Origin: an uncultured SAR86 cluster bacterium
GTDB lineage: Bacteria; Pseudomonadota; Gammaproteobacteria; Magnimaribacterales; D2472
Direction: 5' to 3'
Length of the DNA: 64,000 nt
Assembly (NCBI GenBank): GCA_902541175.1
Contig: CACBPP010000001.1
Location: 260,923 to 324,922 of the forward strand
Shown: positions 39,905 to 50,462 of the stretch, piece after piece
How the letters are laid out: each line of letters begins with the position of its first letter
Position numbering within the stretch: position 1 is the first letter of the stretch
Made by a program: the position numbers and the translations under genes
Notes under the pieces: model-generated
What the model saw: only the letters and a program-made list of their open reading frames with translations
Database searches by the model: none
What the model was told of the DNA's origin: nothing

Positions 39905-40795
39905 TTAAAATAAACGATTTTTAATTATATCAACTATCTCTAAGGGTTTATCGAGAGGGACATGATGAGCTGCTCCAGGAATTTCTTCAAATTCCATGAT
40001 ATCTGAATACATATTTTTTATGTTGCCAAGGATATTACCTAACATGAGTAAACTATTTGCACCATGAATAAATAGAGCAGGGCATCCAAATGAAAATTGA
40101 TATCCAAACAATCTTTCCAAGCTATTAAACATAGAATCATCAAACTTCCATCGCCATCCTTCATCAGTTTTTCGAACAGAATGTTCTGCTATATATCTTA
40201 CAAACCAATCATTAAGACATTCCTGTTCAGGTAAAAGCCTAAACCTTTTTAAAATAGTAGCTTTATCTGGATAATATTTGATCATTCTGAGAGGACCGCC
40301 CTCATGTTGCGAAGGATCCCAGTCGGGTGGCCTTATAAAGGTATCGATCATTATTAAGCTAGAAACAAGTTCTTTTTTTTCAGAGGCGACATATGCTGCA
40401 ACTTGACCGCCTAGAGAATGTCCAACAATGAAGACGTTATCAATGGGCTTAGCTGATTTTTCTTTTTCAATAATTGAAATAATACATTGACCAAAATCTT
40501 TGATGCTGTATTTATCTCTAAAACCCGAATCGCCCATGCCTGGAAGATCAACCGCGATCACATTAGTATTTTCTGTAAAGTGTGGAGCTATTGGATACCA
40601 CCATTTTTTATGTGCTCCAGTTCCATGGATAAATATAAGCAGGTTTTTACTTTCTGAATCACAATCCCATTTTGAATAAGAGAGATTTCCTTTTGGATTT
40701 TCAATTTCGCATTCTTTTGGCTCCACTTTAATGGCTTCAAAAAACCATTCAGGAGCATTTGCTATATCTTTAATTAGATTGTCAGTGATTCTCAT
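39905..40795 (-). CDS. Alpha/beta hydrolase
   Basis: IFIHGTGAHKKWW, VIAVDLPGMGDSG, VGHSLGGQVAAYVA; start trimmed to MRITDNLIK. Confidence 0.9.
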   Translation of the reverse strand: MRITDNLIKDIANAPEWFFEAIKVEPKECEIENPKGNLSYSKWDCDSESKNLLIFIHGTGAHKKWWYPIAPHFTENTNVIAVDLPGMGDSGFRDKYSIKDFGQCIISIIEKEKSAKPIDNVFIVGHSLGGQVAAYVASEKKELVSSLIMIDTFIRPPDWDPSQHEGGPLRMIKYYPDKATILKRFRLLPEQECLNDWFVRYIAEHSVRKTDEGWRWKFDDSMFNSLERLFGYQFSFGCPALFIHGANSLLMLGNILGNIKNMYSDIMEFEEIPGAAHHVPLDKPLEIVDIIKNRLF

Positions 40796-40827
40796 AAGCA
40801 GTATTCTAAGCCATATCAATTAAATAT

Positions 40828-41619
40828 ATGAATAAAAATTTAACTCCTGCTGCAACTGTTCTTGTTTTAAGGGATTCGAAAGAGGGAATTGAGGTCTTAA
40901 TGGTAAAAAGATCTAAAAAGTCACCTTTTGGAAACTTATATGTTTTTCCTGGTGGAAAGATTGATGAAGATGACCTTCAAAAAGAATGGAAATCATACTG
41001 TGATGGATATAACGATTCTGTAGCTTCTGAAATTCTTGGTCTAAACGAGAGCGGTTTGAGTTATTGGATTGCTTGTATAAGAGAGAGTTTTGAAGAGGTC
41101 GGAATATTATTAGCAAAAAGAAAGTCTGGAGAAAAATTAGACTTAAAAGGTAAGGATAAAAATAAGTTTGACAAATATAGAAAGGATCTAATCAATCATG
41201 AGATATCTTTTTTAGAAATTTGTAAGAGAGAAGAGCTAATTCTAACTGTTAAAAATATTGCACCATTATCTCATTGGATTACGCCTGATTTTGAAATAAA
41301 ACGTTTTGACACAAGATTTTTTATTGCATATTTGCCTGATAATCAAGTTGTTCAGCACGATGGTATGGAATTAACTCATAGCTTATGGATAAATCCAAAT
41401 AACGCACTAAAAAAAGCAATGGAAGGTGACATGCAGATGATTTTGCCAACTACAGAAAATCTAAAATTATGCTCAAATTTTACTTCTGCAAGAGAAATGC
41501 TTGAAAATCAAAAAAATTTAACGAAAAATGATATCAAGCCTATACTACCCAAGTTTTTCAAAGAAAATGGAACATGGAATGTTTTGTATCCAGGCGATGA
41601 GGGTTATGAGGATCATTAA
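40828..41619 (+). CDS. NUDIX hydrolase, NUDT19-like with insertion in Nudix box
   Basis: FPGGKIDEDD ... WIACIRESFEEVGILL; halves of the Nudix box separated. Confidence 0.85.
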   Translation: MNKNLTPAATVLVLRDSKEGIEVLMVKRSKKSPFGNLYVFPGGKIDEDDLQKEWKSYCDGYNDSVASEILGLNESGLSYWIACIRESFEEVGILLAKRKSGEKLDLKGKDKNKFDKYRKDLINHEISFLEICKREELILTVKNIAPLSHWITPDFEIKRFDTRFFIAYLPDNQVVQHDGMELTHSLWINPNNALKKAMEGDMQMILPTTENLKLCSNFTSAREMLENQKNLTKNDIKPILPKFFKENGTWNVLYPGDEGYEDH

Positions 41620-42422
41620 TGCATAAGCTAATAAAGAAAATTACTGCAAACAATGGCGGAGTATTTACTGGTAATGGAACAAATACATATTTAATTGGAA
41701 GTGATGATATTACCTTAATTGATCCTGGCCCAAATGATGCTGAACATATAGAGAAAATTTTGTCACTAGGCGGAGATAAGATTAAAAGAATTTTGGTTAC
41801 ACATACTCATAAGGATCACTCACCGGCAGCATTGCCAATTTCAAAAAAATTAAATATTCCTATGTTTGGGCGATTAGTTGATAGAGATTCTGAATGGGAA
41901 GACGAAACATTTGTTCCTGACACCGTCTTAAATCATGGTGATACTATTTCAACAAACGAATATTCCCTTGAGACTATTCATACTCCTGGTCATGCATCCA
42001 ATCATTTATGTTTTTATATGAAGGATATTAAATGTCTATTAACAGGCGACCATATTATGGATGGATCAACTGTTGTAATAGCTCCTCCCGATGGAAACAT
42101 GACTGAATATATCGACTCTTTAAAATTGCTCGAAAATTATGACATTGATTACTTTGCTCCTGGGCATGGTAATTATATGGAGGAACCTTCAAAAACAATT
42201 CAGTCAATCATTCGACATAGGCTTTCAAGAGAGTCTAAGGTTATTAGATGCATTGAAAATAAAAATAATTCAAATATCGATGAACTGTTGCTATCAGTAT
42301 ATGATGATGTGCCTGAAATGCTTCATCCCATTGCTAAGATGAGCTTGTTAGCACATTTAATTAAACTTGAAGAAGAGGGAAGATTAAATAAGAATAAGGG
42401 TAATTATTCTTTATCATTTTGA
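41619..42422 (+). CDS. Metallo-beta-lactamase-fold hydrolase (LACTB2-like)
   Basis: LVTHTHKDHSPAA, GHASNHLCFY, LLTGDHIMDGS, PGHG. Confidence 0.9.
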   Translation: MHKLIKKITANNGGVFTGNGTNTYLIGSDDITLIDPGPNDAEHIEKILSLGGDKIKRILVTHTHKDHSPAALPISKKLNIPMFGRLVDRDSEWEDETFVPDTVLNHGDTISTNEYSLETIHTPGHASNHLCFYMKDIKCLLTGDHIMDGSTVVIAPPDGNMTEYIDSLKLLENYDIDYFAPGHGNYMEEPSKTIQSIIRHRLSRESKVIRCIENKNNSNIDELLLSVYDDVPEMLHPIAKMSLLAHLIKLEEEGRLNKNKGNYSLSF

Positions 42423-42730
42423 TCTTTTAGATCAATCTCAAGATTGAATTCTTTCTTTTCTTTCCTTTCACTATTAATTTTTTTTGATTCTACTTTAGCC
42501 ATTTCACTGTCTATACAATCATTAGAATCGTAAACTTCTGTTTGCGGTATTTTATGATCTTTGTTTATTGGTATTGGCGGCTGAGGAACAGGTATTTGCA
42601 TGCATGTTATCAATCCTCTTGAATTAACTTTGCTCAATAATGAAGGATCTGCATCAGGCAACAATGATTTGTCATAATTCTGATTAATATTGCAGCCAAA
42701 TAGAATTAAAACCGGAATCAATCTCTTCAT
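42404..42730 (-). CDS. Small predicted lipoprotein of unknown function
   Basis: [14 protein letters not shown] lipobox, then charged low-complexity tail; adjacent to acs. Confidence 0.6.
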   Translation of the reverse strand: MKRLIPVLILFGCNINQNYDKSLLPDADPSLLSKVNSRGLITCMQIPVPQPPIPINKDHKIPQTEVYDSNDCIDSEMAKVESKKINSERKEKKEFNLEIDLKDQNDKE

Positions 42731-44649
42731 AGTTTTTTGCTATTTTCAAGCAAAGATGCAACAACTGCAGGCTCTGCAAGAGTGGTTGTGTCTCCAAGAT
42801 TATCGAAATCACCTTCAGCAATTTTTCTTAATATTCTTCTCATAATTTTTCCAGATCTTGTTTTAGGAAGACCAGGAGCATTTTGAATAAGGTCAGGTTT
42901 TGCAATAGGACCTATCTCTTTTGAAACAAATTTTGTTAGTTCCTGTTCAAGAGCATCATTAAAATCTTCACCTTTCATTAAGGTAACAAATGCATAAATA
43001 CCTTGTCCTTTAATCGGATGTTGAAATCCTACCACCGCTGCCTCCGCAACAGAATCATGGAGTACTAAAGCACTTTCAATCTCTGCTGTTCCAAGCCTGT
43101 GGCCAGATACATTTAGAACATCATCAACTCTACCTGTTATCCAAAAATACCCATCTTCATCTCGTCTTGCTCCGTCACCAGTAAAATAAATATCTTCATA
43201 TGTTTTAAAGTAAGTTGATATCATTCTTTCATGATCACCATAGACGCTTCTAATTTGACTAGGCCAGGAGGATTCAATAACTAAATTACCTGAGGCTGCA
43301 CCTTCTAATGCTTGGCCTTCTTCATCATAAATTGCTGGCTTTACTCCAAAAAATGGCAATGTTGCTGATCCAGGTTTTACCGGAGTAACACCTGATATTG
43401 GCGATATTAAAACTGAACCTGTTTCTGTTTGCCACCAAGTATCAATAACATCACACGAGCCATTCCCTACAACTTTATAGTACCAATCCCAAGCTTCGGG
43501 ATTAATTGGTTCTCCCACTGTTCCAAGAACTCTAAGAGAGTCTCTTTTAGTTTTAAGAACGGGTTCATCACCTTGAGACATTAAGGCTCTTATAGCTGTT
43601 GGAGCTGTGTAAAAAACATTTACATTATATTTATCACATACCTCCCAACATCTCGATGAGCTTGGATAAGTTGGGACGCCTTCAAACATTATTGTTGTTG
43701 TTCCGTTTGATAAAGGACCGTACAAGATATAAGTGTGTCCAGTAATCCAACCAACATCGGCTGTACACCAATAAACATCAGACTCATTTATACCAAACAA
43801 ATATTTGAAACTCATATGTGCGCCAAGAAGATAACCTGCTGTTGTGTGAAGAACGCCTTTAGGTTTTCCTGTAGACCCAGACGTATAGAGAATAAATAGA
43901 GGGTCTTCTGAATTCATTGGTTCAGGTTCGCATGTCAAACCAACATCTTTTGAAAGATCTTCATACCATAAGTCTCTATCGGCAACCCAATTTACTTGAT
44001 CACCTGTTCTTTTGATAACAATTGTATTCTTTACATTTGGACATTTTTCTAGAGCCTCATCGACATTCGCCTTTAAAGGAACTTTTTTTCCTCCTCGAAC
44101 ACCTTCGTCAGCTGTGATTACTATCTCGCAGTCAGCATCTAAAATTCTATCTTTTAGAGATTCTGGTGAAAAACCACCAAAAACGACTGAATGAATAGCT
44201 CCGATTCTTGTGCAAGCTAACATTGCAAATGCAGCCTCAGGAATCATAGGCATATAAATACAAACCCTTGAACCTTTAGTAATTTCAAGATTCTTTAATA
44301 CATTTGAAAATTTACAAACTTCTTCATGTAACTCTTTAAAAGAATATGATTTAGATTCTCCAGGCTCATCTCCTTCCCAAATTAAAGCAGTTTTTTCAGA
44401 TCTGTTCTCTAGATGCCTATCTAGACAATTTTCGCTAACGTTTATCTTTCCATTTTTAAACCATTCTGTATTTGCAAACTTGCTGTTATGAACTTCATCA
44501 AAATCTTTTATCCATGAAAGATTTTCAGCAGCCATTTTTTTAAAAAAATCTTTTGGATTATTTATTGATTCATCATATAGCTTTCTATATTCATCAAGAT
44601 CTTTGATATAAGGATTAGACGCAATTGCTTGAATTGAATTCGTTGACAT
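42727..44649 (-). CDS. acs: Acetyl-CoA synthetase
   Basis: [45 protein letters not shown]-like motif, [18 protein letters not shown]. Confidence 0.97.
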   Translation of the reverse strand: MSTNSIQAIASNPYIKDLDEYRKLYDESINNPKDFFKKMAAENLSWIKDFDEVHNSKFANTEWFKNGKINVSENCLDRHLENRSEKTALIWEGDEPGESKSYSFKELHEEVCKFSNVLKNLEITKGSRVCIYMPMIPEAAFAMLACTRIGAIHSVVFGGFSPESLKDRILDADCEIVITADEGVRGGKKVPLKANVDEALEKCPNVKNTIVIKRTGDQVNWVADRDLWYEDLSKDVGLTCEPEPMNSEDPLFILYTSGSTGKPKGVLHTTAGYLLGAHMSFKYLFGINESDVYWCTADVGWITGHTYILYGPLSNGTTTIMFEGVPTYPSSSRCWEVCDKYNVNVFYTAPTAIRALMSQGDEPVLKTKRDSLRVLGTVGEPINPEAWDWYYKVVGNGSCDVIDTWWQTETGSVLISPISGVTPVKPGSATLPFFGVKPAIYDEEGQALEGAASGNLVIESSWPSQIRSVYGDHERMISTYFKTYEDIYFTGDGARRDEDGYFWITGRVDDVLNVSGHRLGTAEIESALVLHDSVAEAAVVGFQHPIKGQGIYAFVTLMKGEDFNDALEQELTKFVSKEIGPIAKPDLIQNAPGLPKTRSGKIMRRILRKIAEGDFDNLGDTTTLAEPAVVASLLENSKKL

Positions 44650-44653
44650 TAAA

Positions 44654-45319
44654 CTAAATTATTGAAGGCTGTGGATTCACAAAATTCTTTCCTTTAGGAT
44701 TAGACATAATCATTGTTATGAGTGTCTCATAATCTTTTTCATTAGATTCAAGGTTGATATCAGCTGCATTAATAATCAGCAAAGGAGCATCTTTATAGTC
44801 AAGAAAAAAACGAGAGTATGCATCATTTAATCTTTCAAGATAATCCAAAGTTAAATACTGCTCATTTATATTACCTCTTTTAGTAATTCTTTCTTTTAAG
44901 ATTTCAATTGGTGCCTGTAAATATATAACTAAGTCCGGAGTAGGGGCATCAAGTGTTATATGCTCGTAAACCTTGTCATAAAGATTCATTTCTTCGTTTG
45001 ATAGTGTTACCTCTGCAAATAACCTATCTTTTTCTATTAAAAAATCTGCTACACGTACATTTTCAAACAAACTCCTTTGTTTAAGATCTTGTATTTGTTG
45101 CATTCTTTGAAAAAGAAAAAAAAGTTGTGTGGCTAATGCTGATTGACTAGGGTTTCTGTAGAAGTTTTTAAGAAATGGATTTTCTGCAGGTTGTTCTAAA
45201 AATGCATCGTAATTAAATGTTTCAGCAATTTTATTTGCGAGAGTGGTTTTGCCAACACCAATTGGTCCTTCAATAGCAATATATTTTGGTAAAGGTATTT
45301 CGTTTAAAGCCGGCTTCAT
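44654..45319 (-). CDS. Deoxynucleoside kinase (dGK/dAK-like)
   Basis: [50 protein letters not shown]. Confidence 0.9.
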   Translation of the reverse strand: MKPALNEIPLPKYIAIEGPIGVGKTTLANKIAETFNYDAFLEQPAENPFLKNFYRNPSQSALATQLFFLFQRMQQIQDLKQRSLFENVRVADFLIEKDRLFAEVTLSNEEMNLYDKVYEHITLDAPTPDLVIYLQAPIEILKERITKRGNINEQYLTLDYLERLNDAYSRFFLDYKDAPLLIINAADINLESNEKDYETLITMIMSNPKGKNFVNPQPSII

Positions 45320-45346
45320 TAAAATAATTATATTTTAATATATAGA

Positions 45347-46579
45347 TTATCTTAACTCTTGTGAGAAACCAAATGTTTTAAATGATTCTTGTTGGCTTTT
45401 TTCTTTAAGAGAACCTATTAGAGATTTTTTTAGATTCTCGTCATTTTTTTGAAAATTTGTCCACCATTTGCCAAGACTCTTAGTTTCACCCGAAGATTTC
45501 TCTCTAATTAACATGAAATCATATGCAGCTCTAAATCTTGGATGTTTAAGTGTTTTATATGGCTGTTTACCAATTCTGCTATGAAGTTTTAATTGTAAAA
45601 CCCAAATATCCTTAATATAAGAATGAAATTTTCTTGGAATTGCTGTAATTCTTTGCTGGCTCCTTAAAATTGGATCCATCGATCTAAAAAATTTTCTAAG
45701 ATTAATTTCCCCCTTTATTGAACATTTTTCTATGAGTTGCGGCCAAAGAAGTGCTGCTAATAAAAATCCAGGAGTTACAGATTGATTATTTATCAATCTT
45801 TTATCAGTATTTCGCAAAGCTTCTGTTATTAACTTGCTTGTAAATTCATTTTGATCAGGTTCAGTTGTTATTAAAAATTTACTTAACCCAAATGAATTGA
45901 GTTTGTTGAAGTTTTTTTCAGCCATCCCATTAAGAAACATTTTGCAAAATTCATCAAATATTCTTGCATTAGATATGCTTGATAAAAGATGACCTTTTTT
46001 ATAGATAGCATCCTTAATCTTTGTATCAATTTTAAATTTAAGTTTATTGCTAAATCTTATAGCTCTCAAACTTCTCACAGGATCTTCAGAAAATCTTTCT
46101 TTAGGATCTCCTATTGAGACAATACTTTTTTTGTGAATATCACTCATGCCATCTTTATGGCCGATGATTTTCTTTGTTTTTGGACAATAGTAAAGAGCAT
46201 TTACGGTAAAGTCTCTTCGATATGTGTCTTGATCAAGATTGCCCCAAATGTTATCTCTTATAATTTTTCCAGACTGGTCTTTAACTAATTCACCATCATT
46301 ACTGTTAATTTCACCAGATCTAAAGGTAGCTACTTCAATTAGCTCCGATCTGTTGAAGACATGAACTAATTTGAATCTTCTTCCAATTATTCTTGAGGCT
46401 TTAAATATTTTTCTAACTTGTTCAGGAGTGGCATCTGTTGCTATATCAAAATCTTTTGGATCAAGACCGCACAAAAGATCTCTTACACAACCGCCAACTA
46501 GATAAGCTTGGAATTTATTTTTTTGAAGATCCTCAATAATTGAGATTGCAAATTTACTTATTTTTTTATTATTTATCAA
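45347..46579 (-). CDS. pcnB: Poly(A) polymerase
   Basis: AYLVGGCVRDLLCGLDPKDFDIATDATPEQVRKIF, RRDFTVNALYY; precedes no folK, follows dksA. Confidence 0.93.
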   Translation of the reverse strand: MINNKKISKFAISIIEDLQKNKFQAYLVGGCVRDLLCGLDPKDFDIATDATPEQVRKIFKASRIIGRRFKLVHVFNRSELIEVATFRSGEINSNDGELVKDQSGKIIRDNIWGNLDQDTYRRDFTVNALYYCPKTKKIIGHKDGMSDIHKKSIVSIGDPKERFSEDPVRSLRAIRFSNKLKFKIDTKIKDAIYKKGHLLSSISNARIFDEFCKMFLNGMAEKNFNKLNSFGLSKFLITTEPDQNEFTSKLITEALRNTDKRLINNQSVTPGFLLAALLWPQLIEKCSIKGEINLRKFFRSMDPILRSQQRITAIPRKFHSYIKDIWVLQLKLHSRIGKQPYKTLKHPRFRAAYDFMLIREKSSGETKSLGKWWTNFQKNDENLKKSLIGSLKEKSQQESFKTFGFSQELR

Positions 46580-46606
46580 AGTAGATTTTTGATAATAGCT
46601 TGAAAA

Positions 46607-47176
46607 TTATCCGCTAAGCTGTTTCTCTTTAATTTCATCTAAAGTCTTGCAATGGATACAGTGTGTAGCAGTTGGCCTGGCTTCTAATCTTTTAATGCCA
46701 ATCTCATCGCCACAAGATTCACACCATCCGTAATCGTCTTGTTTAATTTTTTCTATAGATATAGCAATCTTATTAGTTAATTTTCTTTCTCTATCTCTTG
46801 TTCTAAGTTCAAATGCAAATTCTTCTTCTTGAGATGCTCTATCCACTGGATCGGCATAGGTTTCACCTTTAGTCTTAAGATGATCAAAAGTTTTTTGCAT
46901 TTCTTCTTTGAGATGCTCTTTCCAAAGAAGTAAAACAGCAATGAAGTGTCTTTTCATTGCAGCGCTCATGTATTTTTCATTTTTCTTTGCTTTATAAGGC
47001 GCAATTTTAGATTTATTGTTGGCAACAGTTCCTGTAATTTTAGTCTTTGCTACTTTTGACTGGGTTGTTTTTTTTATTCTTGAAACTTTTTTTGGTGCTG
47101 ATTTTTTTGCACTAGGCTTAGCAGCTACTTTCTTTGCAGGCTTCTTTTTAGATTTAGTTACTTTTTTTACTGGCAT
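46607..47176 (-). CDS. dksA: DksA-family RNA polymerase-binding protein with Lys/Ala-rich N-terminal extension
   Basis: C-terminal CESCGDEIGIKRLEARPTATHCIHCKTLDE; N-terminus MPVKKVTKSKKKPAKKVAAKPSAKKSAPKK.... Confidence 0.93.
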   Translation of the reverse strand: MPVKKVTKSKKKPAKKVAAKPSAKKSAPKKVSRIKKTTQSKVAKTKITGTVANNKSKIAPYKAKKNEKYMSAAMKRHFIAVLLLWKEHLKEEMQKTFDHLKTKGETYADPVDRASQEEEFAFELRTRDRERKLTNKIAISIEKIKQDDYGWCESCGDEIGIKRLEARPTATHCIHCKTLDEIKEKQLSG

Positions 47177-47230
47177 ACATTTATGAAAAAATTTTAGGGT
47201 GGAGAAAATATCAGATACGAGCTAAATATG

Positions 47231-48232
47231 CTAGCTTTTTTTCAATTTATTTAAAACTTCTTTGTATCCTTCAGGGGTGAGCCTGGGCCCAAATGTCTCA
47301 ACTATCTTTGATGAAGCAAAGTTAGAGAACTCTGCACATTCAGATAAATCAAGGCCATTTAAATAAGCATGCATAAAAGAACCAGCATACATATCACCTG
47401 CACCATTTGTATCTACAGGTGTAATTGGCATAGCAGGAGAGAATATTTCTTGACCATTATTTATGACAACACTTCCTTCTGCTCCTTTTGTAATAGCAAT
47501 CATATATGACTGTTCTTTAAAAAATTTTATAGCATCATCTAAATTTTCTGTGCCAGCAAACGCAGTTGCTTCATCATCATTACAAAATATCATATCAATC
47601 CCATAAGATTCTATTTCAGCAAATTTATCTCTAAATCCTAAAACGATACCCGCATCCGATAAGGATAGTGCTTTTTTAGTGTTTTCATTTTTTACATGAT
47701 TTAGAACAGAAGTGACAGCACTAAAATTTTCATCGCTAGTTACCATATAACCTTCTATGTAAAAAATTTTTGAATTATTTATCGCATCATAATTAATATC
47801 TTTTGAACCAAGGTAAGCACTGATACCCAACATGCTACTCATAGTTCTTTTTGCATCAGGAGTAACAAATATTAAACATTTTCCAGTAGGCATCTCAGAA
47901 TCTTCTTTGCTGTAACCAATATGCTGAACTCCAGCTTTTTGAAGACTTTCAAGATATTTTTTTCCGTCCTCATCATTTGCAACTCTACAAACATGATGAC
48001 ATTTAGAACCATAATATGATGCTGCTACCAATGAATTTGTTGCTGAGCCACCACAATCTGATACTGACTCGACTCCCATGGACTCAAGCTTATCAATTAT
48101 TGGACTATGTTCTTCAGCAGAAGCTAAAGTCATAGAATCAGCCTCAAGACCTATTTCATCTAAAAAATCATGATCGACCATATATTGAGTATCTACAAGA
48201 GCATTTCCAAGAGCACTAATATCATATTTCAT
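47231..48232 (-). CDS. PfkB-family sugar/adenosine kinase
   Basis: GNALVDTQY, GGSATNSLVAASYYGSKCHHVCRV, DTNGAGDMYAGSFMHA. Confidence 0.9.
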   Translation of the reverse strand: MKYDISALGNALVDTQYMVDHDFLDEIGLEADSMTLASAEEHSPIIDKLESMGVESVSDCGGSATNSLVAASYYGSKCHHVCRVANDEDGKKYLESLQKAGVQHIGYSKEDSEMPTGKCLIFVTPDAKRTMSSMLGISAYLGSKDINYDAINNSKIFYIEGYMVTSDENFSAVTSVLNHVKNENTKKALSLSDAGIVLGFRDKFAEIESYGIDMIFCNDDEATAFAGTENLDDAIKFFKEQSYMIAITKGAEGSVVINNGQEIFSPAMPITPVDTNGAGDMYAGSFMHAYLNGLDLSECAEFSNFASSKIVETFGPRLTPEGYKEVLNKLKKS

Positions 48233-48233
48233 T

Positions 48234-49523
48234 CTATATTCCTTCTTTTAAAATCTTTTCTACAATTTTTATTGTATTACTTATTTCAGTTTTAGTATGT
48301 TTTGTTGAAATAAAACCAGCTTCAAACTTTGATGGAGCAAAGTAAATTCCATTATCTATACATTTATTTAGAAACTTCTTAAATTGTTTGTCATTAGTAT
48401 TTTCTACATCCACAAGATTGCTTGGTAATTCTTCTGAAAAAAAGAACCCAAACATACCGCCAATCTGATTTGTAGAGAATGGGATATCATATCTATCAAA
48501 AATTTCTTTCATACCCTCTAAGAGATTTTTAGCTTTACTTTCAAGATCTTTATATGGATTCTTATCTATTAAAAGTTTAATTAAAGTTGATCCTGCTGCC
48601 ATTGCTAAGGGATTTCCGGAAAGAGTACCTGCCTGATAAACCGGTCCATTAGGTGCAAGACAATCCATAACTTTCTTTTTTCCACCAAAAGCTCCCACTG
48701 GAAGTCCTCCTCCAATTACTTTTCCTAGCGTAGTTAAGTCAGGTTTAATTCCATATAATTCTTGAGCTCCACCTAGAGACACTCTAAAACCTGTCATAAC
48801 TTCATCAAAAATCAACAAAGAATTATTTTCAGAGGTTTTTTTTCTTAATAACTTTAAAAATGATTTATCGCCAGGAACAAATCCCATATTTCCAGCAATT
48901 GGTTCAACAATCACTGCAGCAAGATCATTTTTTACTTTATTAAAGATTTTTAAGAAACTATCTTTATTATTAAATTCACAGCTTAAAGTTTTCTTTGCTA
49001 ATTCATTTGGAATACCAGGAGAATCAGGCAAGCCAAATGTACTGACACCTGATCCAGCTTTAATTAAAAGCGAATCTACATGACCATGGTAACAACCATC
49101 AAATTTAATAATTTTAGTTTTATTAGTATATCCCCTAGCAAGTCTAACAGCACTCATAGTTGCTTCAGTACCTGAATTAACCATTCGAATCTTTTGGATA
49201 GAAGGGAAGCATTTCTTAATTAACTTTGCTGTATCAGATTCAATGCTCGTTGGAGCCCCATAACTGGTTCCAAGCTCTAACTGTCTAGAAATGGCTTTAA
49301 TAATCTTTGGATTAGAATGTCCTAAAATCATAGGGCCCCATGAGCCAATATAGTCAATATATTTATTATTATCTGCGTCTATTAGATATGGACCTTTAGC
49401 TTTTTTAAAAAAAATAGGATTTCCATTAATATTTTTAAAGGCTCGTACAGGTGAATTTACGCCACCAGGCATATGAAGCTTAGCTTCTTTATAAAGCTCA
49501 ATGGATTTATTTATTTTATTCAT
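48234..49523 (-). CDS. hemL: Glutamate-1-semialdehyde 2,1-aminomutase
   Basis: HMPGGVNSPVRAFKNI, DYIGSWGPMILGH, TLGKVIGGGLPVGAFGG. Confidence 0.97.
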   Translation of the reverse strand: MNKINKSIELYKEAKLHMPGGVNSPVRAFKNINGNPIFFKKAKGPYLIDADNNKYIDYIGSWGPMILGHSNPKIIKAISRQLELGTSYGAPTSIESDTAKLIKKCFPSIQKIRMVNSGTEATMSAVRLARGYTNKTKIIKFDGCYHGHVDSLLIKAGSGVSTFGLPDSPGIPNELAKKTLSCEFNNKDSFLKIFNKVKNDLAAVIVEPIAGNMGFVPGDKSFLKLLRKKTSENNSLLIFDEVMTGFRVSLGGAQELYGIKPDLTTLGKVIGGGLPVGAFGGKKKVMDCLAPNGPVYQAGTLSGNPLAMAAGSTLIKLLIDKNPYKDLESKAKNLLEGMKEIFDRYDIPFSTNQIGGMFGFFFSEELPSNLVDVENTNDKQFKKFLNKCIDNGIYFAPSKFEAGFISTKHTKTEISNTIKIVEKILKEGI

Positions 49524-50032
49524 AAATTTAAATCTTTTGTAAACTCTTCAACCTTTTTCCAATCGGTGAATTCAAAGGTTTTAGATGTATCTGTTGGACC
49601 ATTGGTGATCCACATAATAAATTTTATTGCATATTTATCAAAAAATTTATAACTAGGGTAATCTATTTTTCCTGCAAATACCCCAATTTTTTTTGGAACC
49701 CAATCTATCTTATCTAAAAATTTAATTACATACGGATTTGTCTCAGGAGAGTTTTTTTCTTTCTTTCTCGCAACAACATTTACTGAAAAAAATGCATTTT
49801 CTTTAAGCTCTAATTTCTCAATATTTTTATTAATAAATTGAAAAACATCTTTTCTATAATTGCCATACCTAATACTTGCGCCAATTACTACTTTTTCGTA
49901 GGCATCTATACTACCTACTTTATTTATCGGAAGAATATCAATAAAAGAATTATTTGATAATTCTGAAATTTTTTCACAAATCTCTTTAGTTTGACCATCA
50001 ACGGTCGAATAGGTAATTAGGGATTTTTTCAT
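49520..50032 (-). CDS. hemG: Flavodoxin-like protoporphyrinogen oxidase HemG
   Basis: MKKSLITYSTVDGQTKEICEKIS; VIGASIRYGNYRKDVFQFI; ITNGPTDTS. Confidence 0.9.
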   Translation of the reverse strand: MKKSLITYSTVDGQTKEICEKISELSNNSFIDILPINKVGSIDAYEKVVIGASIRYGNYRKDVFQFINKNIEKLELKENAFFSVNVVARKKEKNSPETNPYVIKFLDKIDWVPKKIGVFAGKIDYPSYKFFDKYAIKFIMWITNGPTDTSKTFEFTDWKKVEEFTKDLNL

Positions 50033-50117
50033 TAATTAAATTATATTGAATACCTTGAAAAAAAAGCATTTAAGCATAATTATATTTTATACTGTTATTC
50101 AATTTTAATTAATTGTT

Positions 50118-50462
50118 ATGGAAAAAACTGAAAATAAATCTTTATCTCTTACTGATAGTGCTTTAGCCAGAATAAATAATGTAATGAGCACTAATGAAGA
50201 TCTGGGAACAAGATTCAGGGTATATGTTACAGGTGGGGGCTGCTCAGGATTTCAATACGGTTTTAAATTTGATTCAGATGTAGCTTTTGATGATGATGTA
50301 ATTGAATTTGATAATTTTTCAGTTTTACTAGATTCAATGTCATATCCATATCTGTTTGGTTCAACACTAGACTTTGTAGAAGACTTATCTGGCTCTAAGT
50401 TTGTAATTAATAATCCAAACGCAAAAACGACATGTGGATGCGGCGAGTCATTCACTATTTAG
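50118..50462 (+). CDS. erpA: Iron-sulfur cluster insertion protein ErpA
   Basis: FRVYVTGGGCSGFQYGFKFD, KTTCGCGESFTI. Confidence 0.96.
   Translation: MEKTENKSLSLTDSALARINNVMSTNEDLGTRFRVYVTGGGCSGFQYGFKFDSDVAFDDDVIEFDNFSVLLDSMSYPYLFGSTLDFVEDLSGSKFVINNPNAKTTCGCGESFTI

Noticed and set aside
47046-47176. Repetitive AAG/GCA codons at the dksA 5' end as a DNA tandem repeat
   Set aside because: Irregular at the nucleotide level; explained by the Lys/Ala-rich coding sequence.
50033-50117. IscR-type binding site upstream of erpA
   Set aside because: Looked for the type 1 IscR pattern; no convincing match, only AT-rich sequence.
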